Source: Chloroflexota bacterium (GTDB lineage: Bacteria; Chloroflexota; Dehalococcoidia; UBA3495). Taken from it: a DNA stretch of 37,373 nt. Made by a program: the position numbers and the translations under genes. The stretch lies in assembly GCA_022563275.1 (NCBI GenBank), contig JADFNR010000018.1, positions 1 through 37,373 on the forward strand, written 5' to 3'. Under the pieces are notes generated by a model that was given only the letters and a program-made list of their open reading frames with translations, did not search any database and was not told the DNA's origin. Below are positions 15,961 to 24,635 of the stretch, one piece after another (the first letter of the stretch is position 1; each line of letters opens with the position of its first letter).

Positions 15961-16836
15961 CTAATCCGTCTCGCCTGGATTGGGCTGGCCCACTCCCATG
16001 GGCTGGACGCTCCCCAGCGGGCCGGGCATGCGGCGCGGCCTGAGGTTGACGTAGGCCATGACCAGAGCGAACACGGCCGCCTCGACCAATACCACTGCCG
16101 CCCCCGAGGAGACATCAACGAAATAGCTGAGGTAGATGCCCACGAACCCGCAGGCGGCGCCCAAGCCGGTGGAAAGCAGCAGCACCGTCCGGAAGCGGTC
16201 GCTCAGCATCCTGGCGGCAACGGGCGGTATGACCGTGGCCCCGGCGATGAGCAGCACCCCCAATACCTGCATGGAAACCACGATCGTCGCCGCCAGCACC
16301 AGAGAGAACAGGGTCTCCACCCAGCCGGTTGGCACGCCGTAGAACTGGGCCACCTCGCCGTCAAAGGTGGCGAACAAGAAATACTTGTAGGCCACGAACA
16401 GCACGGTGATGGCCGCCAGAGTGACCACCACTATGGCCATCAGGTCTCCCATGCTCACGCCCAGGATGTTGCCGAAGAGGGCGGCCTCGAAGTCGCGGGT
16501 GAAGGACTTGTAACGGCTGATGAGCACGATGCCCATGGCGAAGCTGGCGGTGGTTATAACGCCGATGGCGGCATCGGCCGCTATCTTTTGCTTCTTGGCG
16601 GTGAGGGCGATCAGCTGGGCGCAGAAGAACCCCCAAACGGTGGCGCCCACCAGAAAGTTTATGGACAACACGAAACTGACCACCGCCCCGCCCAGTACGG
16701 CGTGGGACAGGCCATGCCCGATGTACGCCATGCGCTTCAGCACGATGTAGACGCCGATCATGCCGCACAGCCCGCCGACCAGGGTGGCGGCGATTATCCC
16801 CCGCACGAAGAACTGATAGTCGAATGGCTCAAACAT
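15961..16836 (-). CDS. Zinc/manganese ABC transporter permease (ZnuB-like)
   Basis: A 291-residue integral membrane protein of the ABC-3 family: MFEPFDYQFFVRGIIAATLV, then GMIGVYIVLKRMAYIGHGLSHAVLGGA, the segment typical of ZnuB/MntB/PsaC permeases, and about eight to nine hydrophobic helices ending in a short Pro/Gly-rich tail. The start is the ATG at 16834-16836, which overlaps the stop of the ATPase gene by 8 nt (ATGTTTGA), so it is translationally coupled. The frame is open upstream through the ATPase tail, but that part is out of phase with the real gene and is rejected. Forms the membrane channel with the ATPase and the lipoprotein at 21781. Confidence 0.92.
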   Translation of the reverse strand: MFEPFDYQFFVRGIIAATLVGGLCGMIGVYIVLKRMAYIGHGLSHAVLGGAVVSFVLSINFLVGATVWGFFCAQLIALTAKKQKIAADAAIGVITTASFAMGIVLISRYKSFTRDFEAALFGNILGVSMGDLMAIVVVTLAAITVLFVAYKYFLFATFDGEVAQFYGVPTGWVETLFSLVLAATIVVSMQVLGVLLIAGATVIPPVAARMLSDRFRTVLLLSTGLGAACGFVGIYLSYFVDVSSGAAVVLVEAAVFALVMAYVNLRPRRMPGPLGSVQPMGVGQPNPGETD

Positions 16837-17881
16837 GGCTGGATTCTTCGTCAGATTCGGCGCCGGAATCACCGTCGTGCCCGTGTGCCGGACCCACATG
16901 GTCATGAGAGTGGCTGGAATCGTGCTCCGGATCGCCCCGATGGTCCCGAACGTGACTGGCTTCAATCTTAGGATCGAATCCGTGTTCACGGGCGTGGCCG
17001 GCCTCTTCCTCCGGGTCCCCACCGGGCTTATGAACATGGACCGGTGGCAGTGATGGCTTCTCGCCGGCGCCGCCATTTCTTCCGTAAGAATGGGGGCTTT
17101 CGGCAACGATGGTCATGCCTTCGTAGTGGATCACCGGCATCTCCGCGCCGTAGGTCAACTTCAATATCTCGGTGGTGATCACTTCCGAAGGCGGTCCCTC
17201 GGCCAAGATGCGCCCCGCCAGGCATACGATCCAGGGCAGGTGCACGGCGACGGCGTTGATCTCATGGGTGGTGATGACGATGGTCACACCCTCGTGGTTA
17301 AGGTCGTGGAGCAGGTGCATCACATCGTCCCTGGTCTTGATATCCACTCCGGAGGTAGGCTCGTCCAGCAACAGTAGCCGAGGGCTGCTGATCAGCGCGC
17401 GGGCCAAGAACACCCGTTGCTGCTGCCCGCCGGACAACTCCCGTATATGCCGGTCAGCCAGGTCCAAGATGCCCAAGCGGCCCATCATATCGGCGGCCAG
17501 GTCCTTCTCCTCTTTCCGGTACCAGGGAAAGAGCCGGTTCTCCATGGTGCGCCCCATCATCACCACTTCTTGCACCGTGACCGGGAAGTTCCAGTCGATG
17601 GTCTCCAATTGGGGCACGTACCCGACCCTGGGCCGCTTTTTGGCGGTGGAAACTCCGTTGACCAATACCTCGCCTTCATAGATGTCGACCGCCCCAAGCA
17701 CGGTCCGCAGAAGGGTGGTCTTGCCCGAGCCGCTGGGGCCCAGAAGCCCCAAAAAGTCGCCCGGCATGATGCGCAGACTAACGTCGGTCAGTACCCGCTG
17801 CTTCTCGTAGCCGCAGGTGACGCCTTTGATCTCGACTATGGGCTCTCCAGGCCCGGACTGATGTGGCACCGGATGTAGCAT
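16829..17881 (-). CDS. Zinc/manganese ABC transporter ATPase with His-rich C-terminal tail (ZnuC-like)
   Basis: ATPase of the metal importer: Walker A GPSGSGKTT (48-56), signature LSGGQ (149-153), Walker B LLLLDE (169-174), H-loop TTHE (204-207). After the ABC core (about residue 262) comes a tail of about 85 residues with 13 His in 282-350. It contains three 14-residue repeats (288-301, 302-315, 316-329) of form xDPxxxxxHxx(D/E)Hx, then HGHDGD and an acidic end. ZnuC proteins normally lack such a tail, while His-rich loops are usual in ZnuA; the ZnuA-like protein here lacks one. The tail may buffer or sense Zn(II) in the cytoplasm. AAGGAAA lies upstream of the ATG. Confidence 0.92.
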   Translation of the reverse strand: MLHPVPHQSGPGEPIVEIKGVTCGYEKQRVLTDVSLRIMPGDFLGLLGPSGSGKTTLLRTVLGAVDIYEGEVLVNGVSTAKKRPRVGYVPQLETIDWNFPVTVQEVVMMGRTMENRLFPWYRKEEKDLAADMMGRLGILDLADRHIRELSGGQQQRVFLARALISSPRLLLLDEPTSGVDIKTRDDVMHLLHDLNHEGVTIVITTHEINAVAVHLPWIVCLAGRILAEGPPSEVITTEILKLTYGAEMPVIHYEGMTIVAESPHSYGRNGGAGEKPSLPPVHVHKPGGDPEEEAGHAREHGFDPKIEASHVRDHRGDPEHDSSHSHDHVGPAHGHDGDSGAESDEESSHV

Positions 17882-17959
17882 GGCTTTCCTTATCTATGTT
17901 CTTTCAGCGGGACTTTTGGTCCGCCGCGATTTATTTTTCTCATTGTTGAATTACGGTGA

Positions 17960-20900
17960 TCAATGGTGGTGATGGGGGTCCACATCCGGCATGCCGGGCA
18001 AGGGCCCTTTGGGGTGGTCCGCATGCCGGTCGTCCGTATGTTCGGCGTGTTCTTCTTGATGGTGGCCTTCGCCTTCGTGATGACCGTTGCGCTCCCCTCT
18101 GGTCCCCGTTCCAACCAACTGGGTGGACACCAACTGGGCGTAGAGGCCCTGACGCGCCAGCAGGTCGTGGTGGCTGCCCTGTTCCACGGCGTGGCCGTCG
18201 TCTAGCACAATTATCCGGTCCGCGTCCCTGATGGTCGACAGCCGGTGGGCGATCACCAACGTGGTGCGGCCCGCCATCAGAGTCTCCAGGGCCTGCCGCA
18301 CCTGCCGTTCGTTGACCGCGTCCAGGTGGGAAGTGGCCTCGTCCAAGATCAGCACCGGGGCGTTCTTCAACAGCGCCCTGGCGATGGCTATCCGCTGACG
18401 CTGTCCGCCGGAAAGCTGCATGCCCCGTTCACCGACCAGGGTGCCGTAGCCGTCCGGGAAGGCGGTGATGAAGTCGTGGGCATTGGCCTGGCGGGCCGCC
18501 TCTTCCATCTCGCCGTCCGACGCGTCGATCTTACCCAGTTTCAGGTTGTCCCGGATACTGGCGTTGAAGAGATAGGTGTCCTGGGAAACCAGGGCGATCT
18601 GCCGGCGTAGGTCCTCCAACTCGAAGTCCCGCAGGTCGTGGCCGCTCAGGCGTACGTGGCCTTCGCCTGGGTCCCAGAACCGCATGACCAGATTGGCGCA
18701 GGTGGTTTTGCCGGCGCCGGACCGGCCGACCAAGGCGACTGTTTGTCCGTGTTCAACGTCGAAACTCACACCGTGCAGGGCCTGGGCTTCGCCAACACCG
18801 TAGGAGAACCCTACGTGGTCGAAGCTGATGGCCGGCGACCGGCCGTTCTGGCTGGCCTGACCGTTCTCATGAGCGTGAACGCCGGGGCCGTCCATCACCG
18901 GCACCGGGGCATCATGCACCACGAACAAACGCCGGGCCGCGGCCAGGGTCTCCATCAGTTGCTTGATGGTCCGGGCGATGTCCGAGATGGGGGCGAAGGC
19001 CGCCACCGAAAGGATCACCGACAGGATCAACTGGGGCCGCGAGATGTCGCCTTGGGTCATCAGCCAGACGCCCATGGTCAGCACGGCCAGCCCGCCCAGC
19101 GCGGTCATGCCCTCGATGAAACCGATCTGAAACGCCCGCTCCTTAAGGAACCGAAGCTGGAAGTGGGCGAACCGCCAACTATTTGCCACCATCTCAGCGG
19201 TGCGGGCAGGTCCCTGGCCAAAGGCGGATATCTCCCGCATTCCCTGGATGCTGTCCACCATATGAGCGTGTACCTCACCCAACTGGCTGCGCAGTTCGTC
19301 CCCCAGTCCCTCGGACCGCTTCTGGGCCATGAACGGGCTGATGGCAACGGCCAACAGGAATGGCGAAAGCACCAACGCGATGGGCCAAGCGACGAATGCC
19401 AGCGTGGCAAGCACGCCCGCCGGCACCAGGATGGCGACGAAGGCCGGCGTTATAGTGTGGGCAAAGAAGAACTCCACCAATTCGACGTCTCCGCCGACAA
19501 TGCTCACCAGGTCTCCCGAGCGGCGGCGCACCATGTAGGCCGGGGTCAACGGGTCCAACTTTTTATAGAGGTCCACCCGCATCTCGGCCAGCAGCCGGTA
19601 GGCCAGGTCATGGGCCACCCATGACTCCGCCCAGGTTAAGATCGCCGCCAGTGGCACAAACCCTCCCAACAGCCACAGGAGCACTGTGAGGTCGCCTCCG
19701 GTGATCACCTGGCCCACCAGCAGGGCGCTGATCACACTGAGCCCGATGATCGAACTATGATGGGCCAGTCCCAACAGAAAGGTCAGGGCCAACTCGCCCC
19801 GCCAGGGACTTACCAGCTCAAACAGCCGGCGCCAGACGGTGAAAAAGCCTATGGCGGACGCCGGGGCGTCGGCGGTCCCGCCGGACGGCACGGCATGGTG
19901 ATGGTGTCCCTCACCCTGATGGGCCGGTTGGGGCACGAACGCCTCGGCATCTTGGACCGGAGCGTGGGTAGGAGCCTCATGGGCATGGGCCTCTCCATGG
20001 CCTTCAACCGGGCCTTCAACCGGGCCATCCCCCGGACCGTCTTCAATGTCCTGCTGCTGGGCCATCAACTCGGCATAGACCCCTCCGGCGGCGACCAGTT
20101 CCCCGTGATTGCCGGACTCGACCAGCCGTCCCTCCTCCAGCACGATGATCCGGTCGGCCTTGACCACGCTGGACAGCCGGTGGGCGATCACGAGCGTGGT
20201 GCGGCCTTCCATCAAGTGGTCCAGCGCCTCTTGGATCACGGCCTCGTTCTCGGCATCGACGCTGGAGAGAGCCTCATCCAATATCAAGATGGGCGCGTTT
20301 TTCAGCAGCGCCCTGGCGATGGCGACACGCTGTTTCTGCCCGCCGGACAACCGCACCGCCCGCTCTCCGACAACGGTGTCGTAGCCTTGGGGGAGGTGGC
20401 TGATGAAATCGTGGGCGTTGGCCGCTTTAGCCGCCGCCACCATCTGCTCCTCGGTCGCGTTGGGTCCGCCGAAGCGCAGGTTCTCCGCCACGGTGCCGTA
20501 GAACAGGTAGGTGTCTTGGGTCACCACGGCCACCTGTTCCCGCAGTTGATCCAGGGGTATCTCCCGGATATCGGTCCCGCCCAGCAGGATGCGGCCGCTC
20601 TGGGGGTCGAAGAAACGCAGTATGGACCAGACGATGGTGGATTTGCCCGCGCCGCTGGGGCCCACCAGGCCCAGGGTCTCGCCGGCGTTCAGGGTGAAGG
20701 AAAGGTCGTGGAGGGCCGGCCGGCGTCCGCCGCTGTAGGCGTAGTTGACGCCCTCAAAGGTCACTTCAGGCGCTAACTCCAAGGGAGACGAGCCTGCATC
20801 GGCATCAAGGACCTCAACCTCGGCATCCATGATATCGAAGATGCCTTCGGCCGAGGACATGGCGATCATGCCGTCGTGATATAGCTGCACCAACTCGCGC

Positions 20901-21769
20901 ATGGGCCGGAAGATCTCCACGCCCAACATGAGCACGATGAGCAGGGCGCGCAGCTCCAAATCTCCGTTGCTGACCCGCACAGCTCCCCAGCCCAGGGCCA
21001 CGGCGGCCCCGGCGGAGATGCCAAGGATCGTCAGTGCGCTGGTGGCGCTATTGGCGGCCAGCACGCCCATGGTGGTGCGGAACAATGTCCTGGCGCGCTC
21101 GGCCAACAACAGGCCTCGGGCCTCACTCTGACCGAACGCCTTTAGCGTCGGCAGGCCTTGCACCGCGTCCAGGAAGTCGGCTCCCAGGGCCCCGTAGGCA
21201 TTCCTCCGGGCCATGCTGCTGCTGCGGGTCCACCGGTGGAACAGATTGGGCAGCACCAGGATCACCAGGGCGAAGGCCAAGAGGACCAGCCCGGTCCGCA
21301 GGTCGATGATTGCCATGAACGCGAATATCAGCGCCGGAGCCAGGGCCGCCACGATCATCTGGGGCAGGTAGCGGCCAAAGAAGGCTTCCAGGCGCTCGAC
21401 GCCCTCGGCAAGGGACATCAACACATCACCGGTGCGGCTCTGGTCGAAGTAGCCGGGTCCTAGAGCCAGGCAATGTTTGTACAGCCTCTCCCGCAGCGCC
21501 ACCTTGACGACGCTGGCGGTGTGGTGGCTGATGACCTCTTGGAGGTACTGCAACCCGGCCCGCGCCAAGATCAGACCGGCCATGGCCACCAGGGGCCAGA
21601 GGAGCGTGGAGAACTCCGCCCCTTCGTGGATGATCCTGACGATGACGACCGCGGCGACGGCCAGCCGGGCGATTCCGGCGGCGACGGCCAGCATGCCAAC
21701 CAGGGCGGCCAAGAGGATCCGCCACCTGACGCCCTTGGCCAGAGCCAGTAACCGTGGATGCAGATACAT
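17960..21769 (-). CDS. Fused full-length ABC exporter-type transporter, CydDC-like, with His-rich linker and tail
   Basis: A 1269-residue single chain with two complete TMD-NBD exporter halves. Half 1 (1-570) has a CydD-like membrane domain (EAFFGRYLPQMIVAALAP; DFLDAVQGLPTLKAFG). NBD1: Walker A 370-378, LSGGQ 474-478, Walker B/Glu ILILDE 494-499. Linker 571-640 is Gly/Pro/Glu-rich with 9 His including HHHH (622-625). Half 2: Walker A 1015-1023, LSGGQ 1119-1123, LILDE 1140-1144. Both ATP sites look complete. The last 44 residues hold 12 His and end HHHH. CydDC and most heterodimeric exporters are two proteins; some exporter-fold proteins (IrtAB, YbtPQ) import metallophores. GGGAGAG lies 5 nt before the ATG. 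It sits 11 nt after the ZnuA-like gene and 78 nt before the ATPase gene. The transported molecule is unknown. Confidence 0.9.
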   Translation of the reverse strand: MYLHPRLLALAKGVRWRILLAALVGMLAVAAGIARLAVAAVVIVRIIHEGAEFSTLLWPLVAMAGLILARAGLQYLQEVISHHTASVVKVALRERLYKHCLALGPGYFDQSRTGDVLMSLAEGVERLEAFFGRYLPQMIVAALAPALIFAFMAIIDLRTGLVLLAFALVILVLPNLFHRWTRSSSMARRNAYGALGADFLDAVQGLPTLKAFGQSEARGLLLAERARTLFRTTMGVLAANSATSALTILGISAGAAVALGWGAVRVSNGDLELRALLIVLMLGVEIFRPMRELVQLYHDGMIAMSSAEGIFDIMDAEVEVLDADAGSSPLELAPEVTFEGVNYAYSGGRRPALHDLSFTLNAGETLGLVGPSGAGKSTIVWSILRFFDPQSGRILLGGTDIREIPLDQLREQVAVVTQDTYLFYGTVAENLRFGGPNATEEQMVAAAKAANAHDFISHLPQGYDTVVGERAVRLSGGQKQRVAIARALLKNAPILILDEALSSVDAENEAVIQEALDHLMEGRTTLVIAHRLSSVVKADRIIVLEEGRLVESGNHGELVAAGGVYAELMAQQQDIEDGPGDGPVEGPVEGHGEAHAHEAPTHAPVQDAEAFVPQPAHQGEGHHHHAVPSGGTADAPASAIGFFTVWRRLFELVSPWRGELALTFLLGLAHHSSIIGLSVISALLVGQVITGGDLTVLLWLLGGFVPLAAILTWAESWVAHDLAYRLLAEMRVDLYKKLDPLTPAYMVRRRSGDLVSIVGGDVELVEFFFAHTITPAFVAILVPAGVLATLAFVAWPIALVLSPFLLAVAISPFMAQKRSEGLGDELRSQLGEVHAHMVDSIQGMREISAFGQGPARTAEMVANSWRFAHFQLRFLKERAFQIGFIEGMTALGGLAVLTMGVWLMTQGDISRPQLILSVILSVAAFAPISDIARTIKQLMETLAAARRLFVVHDAPVPVMDGPGVHAHENGQASQNGRSPAISFDHVGFSYGVGEAQALHGVSFDVEHGQTVALVGRSGAGKTTCANLVMRFWDPGEGHVRLSGHDLRDFELEDLRRQIALVSQDTYLFNASIRDNLKLGKIDASDGEMEEAARQANAHDFITAFPDGYGTLVGERGMQLSGGQRQRIAIARALLKNAPVLILDEATSHLDAVNERQVRQALETLMAGRTTLVIAHRLSTIRDADRIIVLDDGHAVEQGSHHDLLARQGLYAQLVSTQLVGTGTRGERNGHHEGEGHHQEEHAEHTDDRHADHPKGPLPGMPDVDPHHHH

Positions 21770-21780
21770 TTTTACTCTCC

Positions 21781-22815
21781 CTATTGCGGGTAGACGGCCC
21801 CGCTGACCCCATCAAACACGTTGCTAACGTCCAGGCCCTCCATCGCGCTGGCATCACCACCCAAAGCCGGGATCATCACCTGTATGTTCCTGCGCATCAG
21901 CCCCAGGTAGGAATGATCGGGATCGCCGGGTTTTCCCGGCAGGTCGTCGTCGGCCAACTCGTCGATGAATCGAGCATCTGTCTCTTTGGCGATGGCTTCC
22001 AACACGTCGCTGGCGAAGACTTCGGAGCCAAACACCGCCGGCAGTCCAAGAGCCCGCACCTGGTCGATAAGGCTGGCGACTTCCTTCACGGAGGGCTGCG
22101 AGAAATTCGATGGTTGGATCGCCCCGATGATCTCCAAGTCGTATCGTTTGGCGAAGTAGGCCCAGGAATCATGGTAGGTTAGCAGTTTGCGGTTCTGTGC
22201 CGGGATCGTCGCCACCGCGGTCCTGATGGCCTGGTCCATCTCGACGATCCGTCCGCGGAACCGTTCCAGATTCTCTCCGTAATAACCCGTGTTGGCCGGG
22301 TCCAGGGCGGCCAACTCCGTATGGACCAACTCGGCGTAGCGTAGCGCCAAGATCGGGTCCGGCCAGAGATGCGGATTGGGGTGACCAGCGGACTCGGGGA
22401 AGGTGAAGTCAAACTCCCAGTCTTCCCGGGAGATCGCCTGGTCGCCAAGGAACAGGATCCCGGTTTCGGCTTTCTTATTGGACTGGGCCAAAGCCAAGGT
22501 CGGCTGCTCCAGAAAAAGACCGTTGATTATGATTATGTCGGCTTCGGCCATCAATTTGGCCATCGAGGGGGTCGCTTCAAAGGTGTGGGAGTTTACTCCC
22601 TCAGGGACCACCCCTTCCAGTCGTATCCGCAGGCCTCCGATATTTTCGACGATATTAGTGATCGGCGAGACCGTGGTCACCACCCTCAGGCGGTTATCTT
22701 GCTCATCGCCATTTTGAGATGTGTCCCCAGTCCCACCGCCGCAGGCCCCAATGTTGAATGCGAGCGCTACGATGAGCAGCGCCCAGATTCTTGGGCCAAG
22801 ATAGCTGCGTGCCAT
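21781..22815 (-). CDS. Zinc-type ABC transporter substrate-binding lipoprotein (ZnuA-like)
   Basis: A 344-residue cluster A-I binding protein (SBP_bac_9) with a lipoprotein signal (Cys25 in NIGAC). Likely metal ligands: His77 (GVNSHTFE), His149 (NPHLWPDP), His215 (TYHDSWAYF) and Asp285 (FIDEL). A third His rather than Glu points to zinc (ZnuA) rather than manganese (PsaA/MntC). The His-rich loop common in ZnuA is absent: only ESAGHPNPH lies in that place. The SD AAAGGAG overlaps the end of the regulator gene and the gap is 3 nt, so both are co-transcribed. Confidence 0.92.
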   Translation of the reverse strand: MARSYLGPRIWALLIVALAFNIGACGGGTGDTSQNGDEQDNRLRVVTTVSPITNIVENIGGLRIRLEGVVPEGVNSHTFEATPSMAKLMAEADIIIINGLFLEQPTLALAQSNKKAETGILFLGDQAISREDWEFDFTFPESAGHPNPHLWPDPILALRYAELVHTELAALDPANTGYYGENLERFRGRIVEMDQAIRTAVATIPAQNRKLLTYHDSWAYFAKRYDLEIIGAIQPSNFSQPSVKEVASLIDQVRALGLPAVFGSEVFASDVLEAIAKETDARFIDELADDDLPGKPGDPDHSYLGLMRRNIQVMIPALGGDASAMEGLDVSNVFDGVSGAVYPQ

Positions 22816-22818
22816 CTA

Positions 22819-23274
22819 TTACCGAATCTCCTTTGTTTTGGCATCCGCTTCTTGGCATTTGGCGCACACGCCGCTGACGGCAAAATGCTCCAGGTCCGGC
22901 TCGAAGCCGAATTCCCGGTTCAGGGTGTCGCGGAACTCCGCCAGGTAGTGGGGGCTGAGGTTGAAGGCGCCGTTGCAGGCCCGGCAGACCATGTGGTGGT
23001 GGTGCCCGTCGGGGTCGGTGAGCTCAAAATGCAACCGGTCGCCGATGGCCACCTCGGTCACCACGCCCAACTCCTTGAACAGGTGCAGCGTCCGGTAGAC
23101 GGTGGCGATGTCCATGTAGGGGTAGGCCTTCTTGGCGGCCTGAAATACCTCATCAACCCCCATGTGGCCGCCGCTCGAGGCCCCAGCGATGATGGACAGC
23201 ACTATCAGGCGCTGCGGGGTTAGCCGGTGGCCTTTACGGCGAAGGGTCTCAATGGCCTTTTCATGCTTGATCAT
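22819..23274 (-). CDS. Fur-family metalloregulator, probably Zur
   Basis: A 151-residue Fur-superfamily repressor. N-terminal winged helix: RKGHRLTPQRLIVLSIIA, and DIATVYRTLHLFKELGVV as the recognition region. The dimerisation domain holds the HHHH run (91-94) and two CxxC pairs (97/100 and 137/140) that bind the structural zinc. As first gene of a zinc-type uptake operon it is most likely Zur, although Fur, Mur or PerR cannot be excluded from sequence alone. The promoter at 23363-23390 with a palindrome over the start site suggests autoregulation. Confidence 0.9.
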   Translation of the reverse strand: MIKHEKAIETLRRKGHRLTPQRLIVLSIIAGASSGGHMGVDEVFQAAKKAYPYMDIATVYRTLHLFKELGVVTEVAIGDRLHFELTDPDGHHHHMVCRACNGAFNLSPHYLAEFRDTLNREFGFEPDLEHFAVSGVCAKCQEADAKTKEIR

Positions 23275-23337
23275 CGCTGCCTGTCTTGGTGTCTAGGTTG
23301 GAGTTTCAGGACGGGCGGAAAGTTGTGCGATTAAATG

Positions 23338-23390
23338 TTATTGCAACCGTTTGCGATTACTAATTCTAGCACCAAGGGATGGGCTGTCAA
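23338..23390 (-). promoter_or_regulatory. Promoter and candidate Zur box of the zinc operon
   Basis: On the - strand: TTGACA (complement of 23385-23390), 16-bp spacer, TAGAAT (complement of 23363-23368). An imperfect 22-bp palindrome (23338-23359, arms TTATTGCAA and TTGCGATTA; 16 of 22 positions self-complementary) covers the predicted start site just downstream of the -10. TGCGATTA also recurs at about 23326-23333. The gap 23391-23447 shows nothing further. Confidence 0.65.
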
Positions 23391-23447
23391 GACAAGGAAC
23401 GGCGATGAGGGAAATCCATGGCGGACCGGGACCACGCCTCGAATCTG

Positions 23448-24605
23448 TCAGGTCCCGGCGCGCATCACCTCGTACATGTGCCGGTATAGCTTGAATCCCT
23501 CTTTAACCAGCTGCCAGGCCCCGGTCCCGCTGGTGGGCCGCACATGGTCAAAGGAAAGAAGCTCGGTGTACCGGACGTTGCCCCGTTCCGCCATGGCCGC
23601 GGCCAGCCTCCGGGACTCCGCCGACGGAACGAGGTTGTCGTCCCGGTCGTGCAAGACCAGCAACCTGGCTTTGATGTCGTCCACATAACTGCTGGGTGAG
23701 ATTTGGGCCATGGCTTCCCGGAATTCCTTGGGCAGGGTCAGGTACAATCCGTCCGCCTCTTCCGGTGAGACTCCCTCCAGAAGCCGGGCCACGGTCTGGC
23801 CGGCCGACGTTACGGGGTAGGCATCACCTGACTCGCCCGTCAAGTATTTCCTGGTTAGAAGTTCAACGTCAGCCGGGTCGTCCACAGTCTCGATGAGCTC
23901 GTTGGCGAAGACTTTAAGGGTCAGCCGGTCAGGCTGCCAGGGAGTCCGAACCCCTTGGTCCAGACGGGAGCGGGTGACAACTTGGAGTAGCAGGTCTTTA
24001 GCGTCGAAGTAGGGCCCGAAGGCGTTCACGAACCGCACTCTGTCTCTGATCCGTGGGTCTGCGGCCGCCACCAAAGAGAAAGAAGCCCCGACGCAAAACC
24101 CGCCGATCCCGACCCGCTCCGGGTCCACCCACTCTTGTTTTTCGAGGAATTGGAACGCCCGGACCAGGTTGTCTATCTCAGCCGGGTCGATGTTGTGCTG
24201 CAGGGCCATGGTGGGCGACCAATGGAACATGACAACAAAACCGCCGCGGGCCAGCGATTCGCCCAAGTTGATTACGTCTTTATCGTCCCGTCCGGCCGCA
24301 TTTGCGCCCAGAAACAGGAGCACGGCAGCACGGCGTTTGCCGTCGGGAATGCGGTAAATATCGGCCACGCCTATTCCCGCTTTTTGAGGATAGTTCACTT
24401 CATGGCGGACCGGGTCTCCCGTGAACCAAGGCTGCGGTTTGAAGGGCGCTTCCAAAACTTGGGGAACGAACAGGGCAGCCCGGTATGCGGCCTTGCCCTG
24501 GGGCGTCGCCGCGAAAAAGATGATAATGACGACGGCGAGCAGCGCAAATGACAGGAGTACCCGCCCCGCCGCCACCAGCACGGACCTTCTCAGCAATGCG
24601 CTCAT
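23448..24605 (-). CDS. Membrane-anchored alpha/beta hydrolase, dienelactone-hydrolase-like
   Basis: A 385-residue protein with an N-terminal hydrophobic anchor (residues about 9-32) and an alpha/beta hydrolase domain. The nucleophile elbow is GFCVG (Cys171), as in dienelactone hydrolases, which use Cys instead of Ser. The acid is probably Asp323 (DNLVP) and the base His354 (SFDHVRP). It would act outside the membrane if the anchor is N-in. The substrate is unknown; the neighbouring MFS transporter and VOC protein suggest a catabolic role. ATG with AAGGGA about 9 nt upstream. Located downstream of the MFS gene on the same strand with a 30-nt gap, so likely one operon. Confidence 0.78.
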   Translation of the reverse strand: MSALLRRSVLVAAGRVLLSFALLAVVIIIFFAATPQGKAAYRAALFVPQVLEAPFKPQPWFTGDPVRHEVNYPQKAGIGVADIYRIPDGKRRAAVLLFLGANAAGRDDKDVINLGESLARGGFVVMFHWSPTMALQHNIDPAEIDNLVRAFQFLEKQEWVDPERVGIGGFCVGASFSLVAAADPRIRDRVRFVNAFGPYFDAKDLLLQVVTRSRLDQGVRTPWQPDRLTLKVFANELIETVDDPADVELLTRKYLTGESGDAYPVTSAGQTVARLLEGVSPEEADGLYLTLPKEFREAMAQISPSSYVDDIKARLLVLHDRDDNLVPSAESRRLAAAMAERGNVRYTELLSFDHVRPTSGTGAWQLVKEGFKLYRHMYEVMRAGT

Positions 24606-24635
24606 GTCGTGTTTCCCTTGGACCCGGCGGGTCTC

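Noticed and set aside
15847..16971. 374-codon frame on the + strand
   Set aside because: Antisense to the ZnuB-like permease; composition (His, Gly, Asp, Gln) is typical of a shadow of a hydrophobic protein gene.
16837..17106. 90-residue upstream extension of the ZnuB-like permease
   Set aside because: Overlaps the ATPase tail out of phase, lacks family similarity, and the ATG at 16836 overlapping the ATPase stop fits family length.
19757..20776. 339-codon frame on the + strand
   Set aside because: Lies entirely opposite the fused ABC exporter gene; the exporter has complete conserved motifs in its frame, and this is an antisense shadow in GC-rich DNA.
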